Assembly (NCBI RefSeq): GCF_028751195.1
Contig: NZ_CP066784.1
Coordinates: 434,001-498,000, forward strand
Direction: 5' to 3'
From: Alicyclobacillus sp. ALC3
GTDB lineage: Bacteria > Bacillota > Bacilli > Alicyclobacillales > Alicyclobacillaceae
DNA: 64,000 nt
Part shown: in pieces, positions 59,807-64,000 of the stretch
Layout: every line of letters starts with the position of its first letter
Numbering within the stretch: the first letter of the stretch is position 1
Position numbers and translations under genes: made by a program
Notes under the pieces: model-generated
What the model was told of the DNA's origin: nothing
What the model saw: the letters and a program-made list of their open reading frames with translations, nothing else
The model's database searches: none

Positions 59807-60667
59807 TCAGGTTGCCTGCTGTTGCCGCGCATCCAACGTTTTGCTGATAAACCACCGATAAATCCAGACCGCGATGGCGGCGCCGACTAGTGGGCCAACA
59901 ATCGGCACCCACCAGTAACCGAATGGACCGGGGAAAGCGTTGTGCCCCCACCCCGCAAGCCACGTAAACAGGCGCGGACCGAAATCGCGGGCGGGGTTGA
60001 TTGCATACCCTGCGTCAACACCAAACGACATGCCGATGGCGGCGACGGCCATACCGACCATAAACGGTCCCAGGTTTGCCATCACTCCACTGTTCTTACT
60101 GTCGGAAATTGCGAGAACAAAGAGGACCAGGAAAAACGTGCCAATCACTTGGTCGAGGAACGGTCCAAACATGTTACCGTGGAAGTACTGGGCTGGGAAT
60201 GTGGCAAAAATGCTAAACGTCGTGAGACCTCCGGACGCACCCCGGGAGACGACGTGATTCGCTGCGTTCCAGGCATTGATGGCGTGAACGTAGTCCACAT
60301 ACACAAGTGCTGCACCCGCAAAGCAACCAATGACCTGCGAGATCCAGTATGGTATGACCTTCTTCCAAGGGAAGTCACCCTTGATGGCAAAAGCAAATGT
60401 CACTGCAGGGTTGATGTGAGCACCAGAAACGCCGCCAGCGACGTACACGGCCATTGCAACGGCCATGGCCCAGCCCCATGTGATTAACAACCAACCTCCG
60501 GCGCCCGCGAAGATGACCGAAGTACGACCTGATTCCGTCAACCCGACAACCGCCACCGCCACCACGCCGGCTCCGAACGCGATGAGTACAAACGACCCCA
60601 GGAATTCAGCCAGCAGTTCCCCCCACACGGTGGCGCGCCAGCCAGTCTTGCCAATCCTCGTTGCCAT
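59807..60667 (-). CDS. glpF: Glycerol facilitator GlpF
   Basis: A 286-residue six-TM aquaglyceroporin. The two half-helix motifs are SGAHINPAVTF and GYAINPARDFGPR; the Asp after the second NPAR marks a glycerol facilitator rather than a water channel. It lets glycerol diffuse in, where GlpK traps it. It lies 91 bases after glpK, probably in the same sigma-54-driven operon. The ATG follows AGGAGGGG. Confidence 0.95.
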   Translation of the reverse strand: MATRIGKTGWRATVWGELLAEFLGSFVLIAFGAGVVAVAVVGLTESGRTSVIFAGAGGWLLITWGWAMAVAMAVYVAGGVSGAHINPAVTFAFAIKGDFPWKKVIPYWISQVIGCFAGAALVYVDYVHAINAWNAANHVVSRGASGGLTTFSIFATFPAQYFHGNMFGPFLDQVIGTFFLVLFVLAISDSKNSGVMANLGPFMVGMAVAAIGMSFGVDAGYAINPARDFGPRLFTWLAGWGHNAFPGPFGYWWVPIVGPLVGAAIAVWIYRWFISKTLDARQQQAT

Positions 60668-60758
60668 GTCGACCCCTCCTGCGGTTCAACAGTTGGATGA
60701 AAATCCATCCCTTACACATTTGCGTTGCTGCGCCCCTGCACTTGATCACGTATGACGG

Positions 60759-62330
<1,572 letters not shown>

Positions 62331-62387
62331 TCACCCGCAGCCGGTCACAACTTTTCACAACGTCTATCACCTCCTAGCGAAGGGAGA

Positions 62388-62403
62388 AGCAAGAGCCGTG
62401 CCA
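62388..62403 (-). promoter_or_regulatory. Sigma-54 (-24/-12) promoter for glpK
   Basis: On the minus strand TGGCACG-GCTC-TTGCT exactly matches the consensus TGGCACG-N4-TTGCW. It points to glpK; the activator gene lies directly upstream. Confidence 0.9.
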
Positions 62404-62438
62404 GACGCAAACCCCGCAGAGCGCGCCCATTCTTCCCA

Positions 62439-63962
62439 TCATGCCGGGTCAAAAGGACCAGACCGGGTCATTTTGACCCACCGCTCCTCGGCCATAGCGA
62501 CCAACCCAAAGGACCGCGCCTTGCGAGCCACCGTCTTATGACTGATTCCGAGTGCTTTACCCGCCGCGTGAAAGCTGGGATACAGTTCTAAGGCACGCGC
62601 AATGATGCGACGTTCATATTCCGCGAGCGGAAGTAACGACTCACGGGCTTCGTGCCGCGCGTCAACCATGCGAGTATCCGGTGTGACACGCGACACCGGC
62701 GCCAAAAGTGCGGGCGGCAGGTGGTCGGTCGTAATCCACAGTCCGTCGCACAGATTCAGTGCCCGTTCGACCACGTTGCGCAGTTCCCGGACATTGCCCG
62801 GCCAACAATAGCTTTCGAGCGCTGCCATGACGTCCGCAGTACAGCCTTTCGTTGGCTTTTGCATCGTGAGCGCAAGTTCGCGGATGAAAAACTCTGCCAG
62901 TTCGCGGATGTCACTCTTGCGTTCCCGAAGCGAAGGCAAATGGATGCGCAGGACGTTGATCCGGTAGTACAGGTCTTCGCGAAACTGCCCGGCCATCAAC
63001 TGCGCTTCCAGGTCGCGGTTGGTGGCGCAGATGACTCGAACGTCGAGCGCAATCGCATCACGGCCGCCAATCCGCTCCACCTCGCGCTCCTGCAACACAC
63101 GCAGCAGCTTTGCCTGCACTTCGAGTGGCAACTCTCCGACCTCGTCGAGAAAAATGGTCCCGTTCTGCGCCAATTCAAACTTTCCTTTGCGCATGGAAAA
63201 CGCGCCGGTAAATGCCCCACGCTCGTGTCCGAACAACTCACTCTCAATCAGTGGCACCGGGATACCAGCGCAGTTCACGCGGATATACGGCCCCTGCGCC
63301 CGCTCGCTTGCACAGTGGACTGCGCGAGCCACGAGTTCCTTGCCAGTGCCACTCTCGCCGCTCAACAGCACGGTTGTGGTCGTACGAGCTGCGCGGTTTG
63401 CCAGCGCCAAGCAGTCTCGAAAGATACCGCTCGACCCAATCATGGGTTCGAACGCTTGGCCGAGTCGTTCTCGTCTCGACAGTTCCTCCTTCACGTACTG
63501 CGTCTCCTGTTGCCGTTCCTGAATCTGCCCAAGCAGTTGTTCGACCTCCGACAGGCTGCGCGTAACGGAGACAGTCCCGCGTAACTGCCCTGCGACAAAG
63601 ATTGGATTGACGTCTGCCACAACCCGAACACCGTGGTCCTTCGTCCGCACTTGAGCTCGCTGCGGAGTGCCAGAGCGAAGGACACTGGCACGTAGCCCGT
63701 CTGGCGACACGTCGAACACTGAGCGCCCCAGCAGGTCCACCGCGCGCACGCCATGAAGGGTTTCGTATGCTGGGTTGATGAGTCGAATGATGCCATCCAT
63801 GTCGGTCACGCAGATGCCATCGCCCACGTGTTTGAACACCAAGTCGTACTGTTCCGTTGAGGCGCGCACCGTCTCCAGTTCTTCTGCCATCTGTTCCACA
63901 GTGGAGATATCCTGAGAGGTGCCCATGGCTCTGCACAGATGCCCGAGCTTGGCTTCAATCAC
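62439..63962 (-). CDS. PAS-containing sigma-54-dependent activator
   Basis: A 507-residue enhancer-binding protein. The N-terminal PAS domain (about 30-150) includes FKHVGDGICVTDMDG. The AAA+ domain has Walker A GESGTGKE, the sigma-54-contact GAFTGA loop, and Walker B-type GTIFLDEVGE. The C-terminal HTH (SFHAAGKALGISHKTVARK) is TyrR-like. The GTG at 63962 follows AAGGAGG. It should drive glpKF from the sigma-54 promoter and bind the palindromes around 62.45 kb. The last residues after the HTH are encoded by those palindromes. Confidence 0.9.
   Translation of the reverse strand: MIEAKLGHLCRAMGTSQDISTVEQMAEELETVRASTEQYDLVFKHVGDGICVTDMDGIIRLINPAYETLHGVRAVDLLGRSVFDVSPDGLRASVLRSGTPQRAQVRTKDHGVRVVADVNPIFVAGQLRGTVSVTRSLSEVEQLLGQIQERQQETQYVKEELSRRERLGQAFEPMIGSSGIFRDCLALANRAARTTTTVLLSGESGTGKELVARAVHCASERAQGPYIRVNCAGIPVPLIESELFGHERGAFTGAFSMRKGKFELAQNGTIFLDEVGELPLEVQAKLLRVLQEREVERIGGRDAIALDVRVICATNRDLEAQLMAGQFREDLYYRINVLRIHLPSLRERKSDIRELAEFFIRELALTMQKPTKGCTADVMAALESYCWPGNVRELRNVVERALNLCDGLWITTDHLPPALLAPVSRVTPDTRMVDARHEARESLLPLAEYERRIIARALELYPSFHAAGKALGISHKTVARKARSFGLVAMAEERWVKMTRSGPFDPA
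62446..62479 (-). promoter_or_regulatory. Two enhancer-like palindromes inside the activator's 3' end
   Basis: GGGTCATTTTGACCC (62465-62479) is a perfect palindrome, and GGGTCAAAAGGACCA (62446-62460) is a weaker copy 19 bp away. They lie 43-76 bp upstream of the -24 element and code for the last residues of the activator. The core GTCATTTTGAC is identical to the 41-bp array core. Confidence 0.7.
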
Positions 63963-64000
63963 GATTCGCGTTCCTCCTTGTCCTCACGGACGGGTATTGA

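Overview
The window looks like chromosomal DNA of a Gram-positive, endospore-former-type Firmicute of moderately high GC, perhaps an Alicyclobacillaceae-like lineage. The reasons are strong AGGAGG-type ribosome binding sites, frequent GTG and TTG starts, an LplJ-type lipoate ligase with a TTG start, a multi-PAS phosphorelay-type kinase and an OdhAB pair. The genus cannot be fixed from sequence alone. I saw no rRNA, tRNA, insertion sequence, prophage or CRISPR array.

Layout. 0-6 kb: a LysE-type exporter end, an aldo/keto reductase, a YaaH-type transporter, an EAL phosphodiesterase behind a c-di-GMP-I riboswitch with a terminator, and a DedA protein. 6-30 kb: an anaerobic or nitrosative module. 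It holds small proteins, DUF2249 proteins, two 12-TM heme-copper/NnrS-like membrane proteins, a MIP18-type FeS factor, a complete narGHJI operon with a TDT-family carrier and a MarR regulator, hemerythrin-like proteins, a cysteine-less Crp/Fnr regulator, a ferredoxin, a ClC transporter, LplJ, Tpx and the FeS-repair protein Ric. 30-41 kb: odhAB, a third 12-TM paralogue, a PAS histidine kinase, an orphan cobyric acid synthase and L-2-hydroxyglutarate oxidase. 41-57.7 kb: a catabolic island of unknown substrate with a Liv-type ABC transporter, hydrolases, dehydrogenases, an MFS transporter and an AcoABC-like 2-oxoacid dehydrogenase, next to a FadR-type GntR regulator. 57.8-64 kb: a PepSY-like secreted protein, a nine-copy 41-bp palindrome array, and glpF, glpK and a sigma-54 activator.

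How it fits together. Seven TGTGA-N6-TCACA-type sites, each with a -10-like hexamer 32-33 bp downstream, link the Crp/Fnr regulator to the DUF2249/12-TM operons, the ferredoxin, ric, odhAB and a small ORF. A TATCG-N-CGATA palindrome is shared by the promoters of the hemerythrin-nar operon and the ClC gene, and the MarR protein in that operon is the obvious candidate binder. Two near-identical promoter/operator blocks tie the aco-like operon and the 11-gene aldehyde dehydrogenase/Liv operon to the GntR regulator.

The most unusual element is the array at 58,724-59,064. It has nine palindromes at an exact 41-bp period, lies between convergent genes, and shares its 11-bp core with a palindrome placed as an enhancer for the sigma-54 promoter of glpK.
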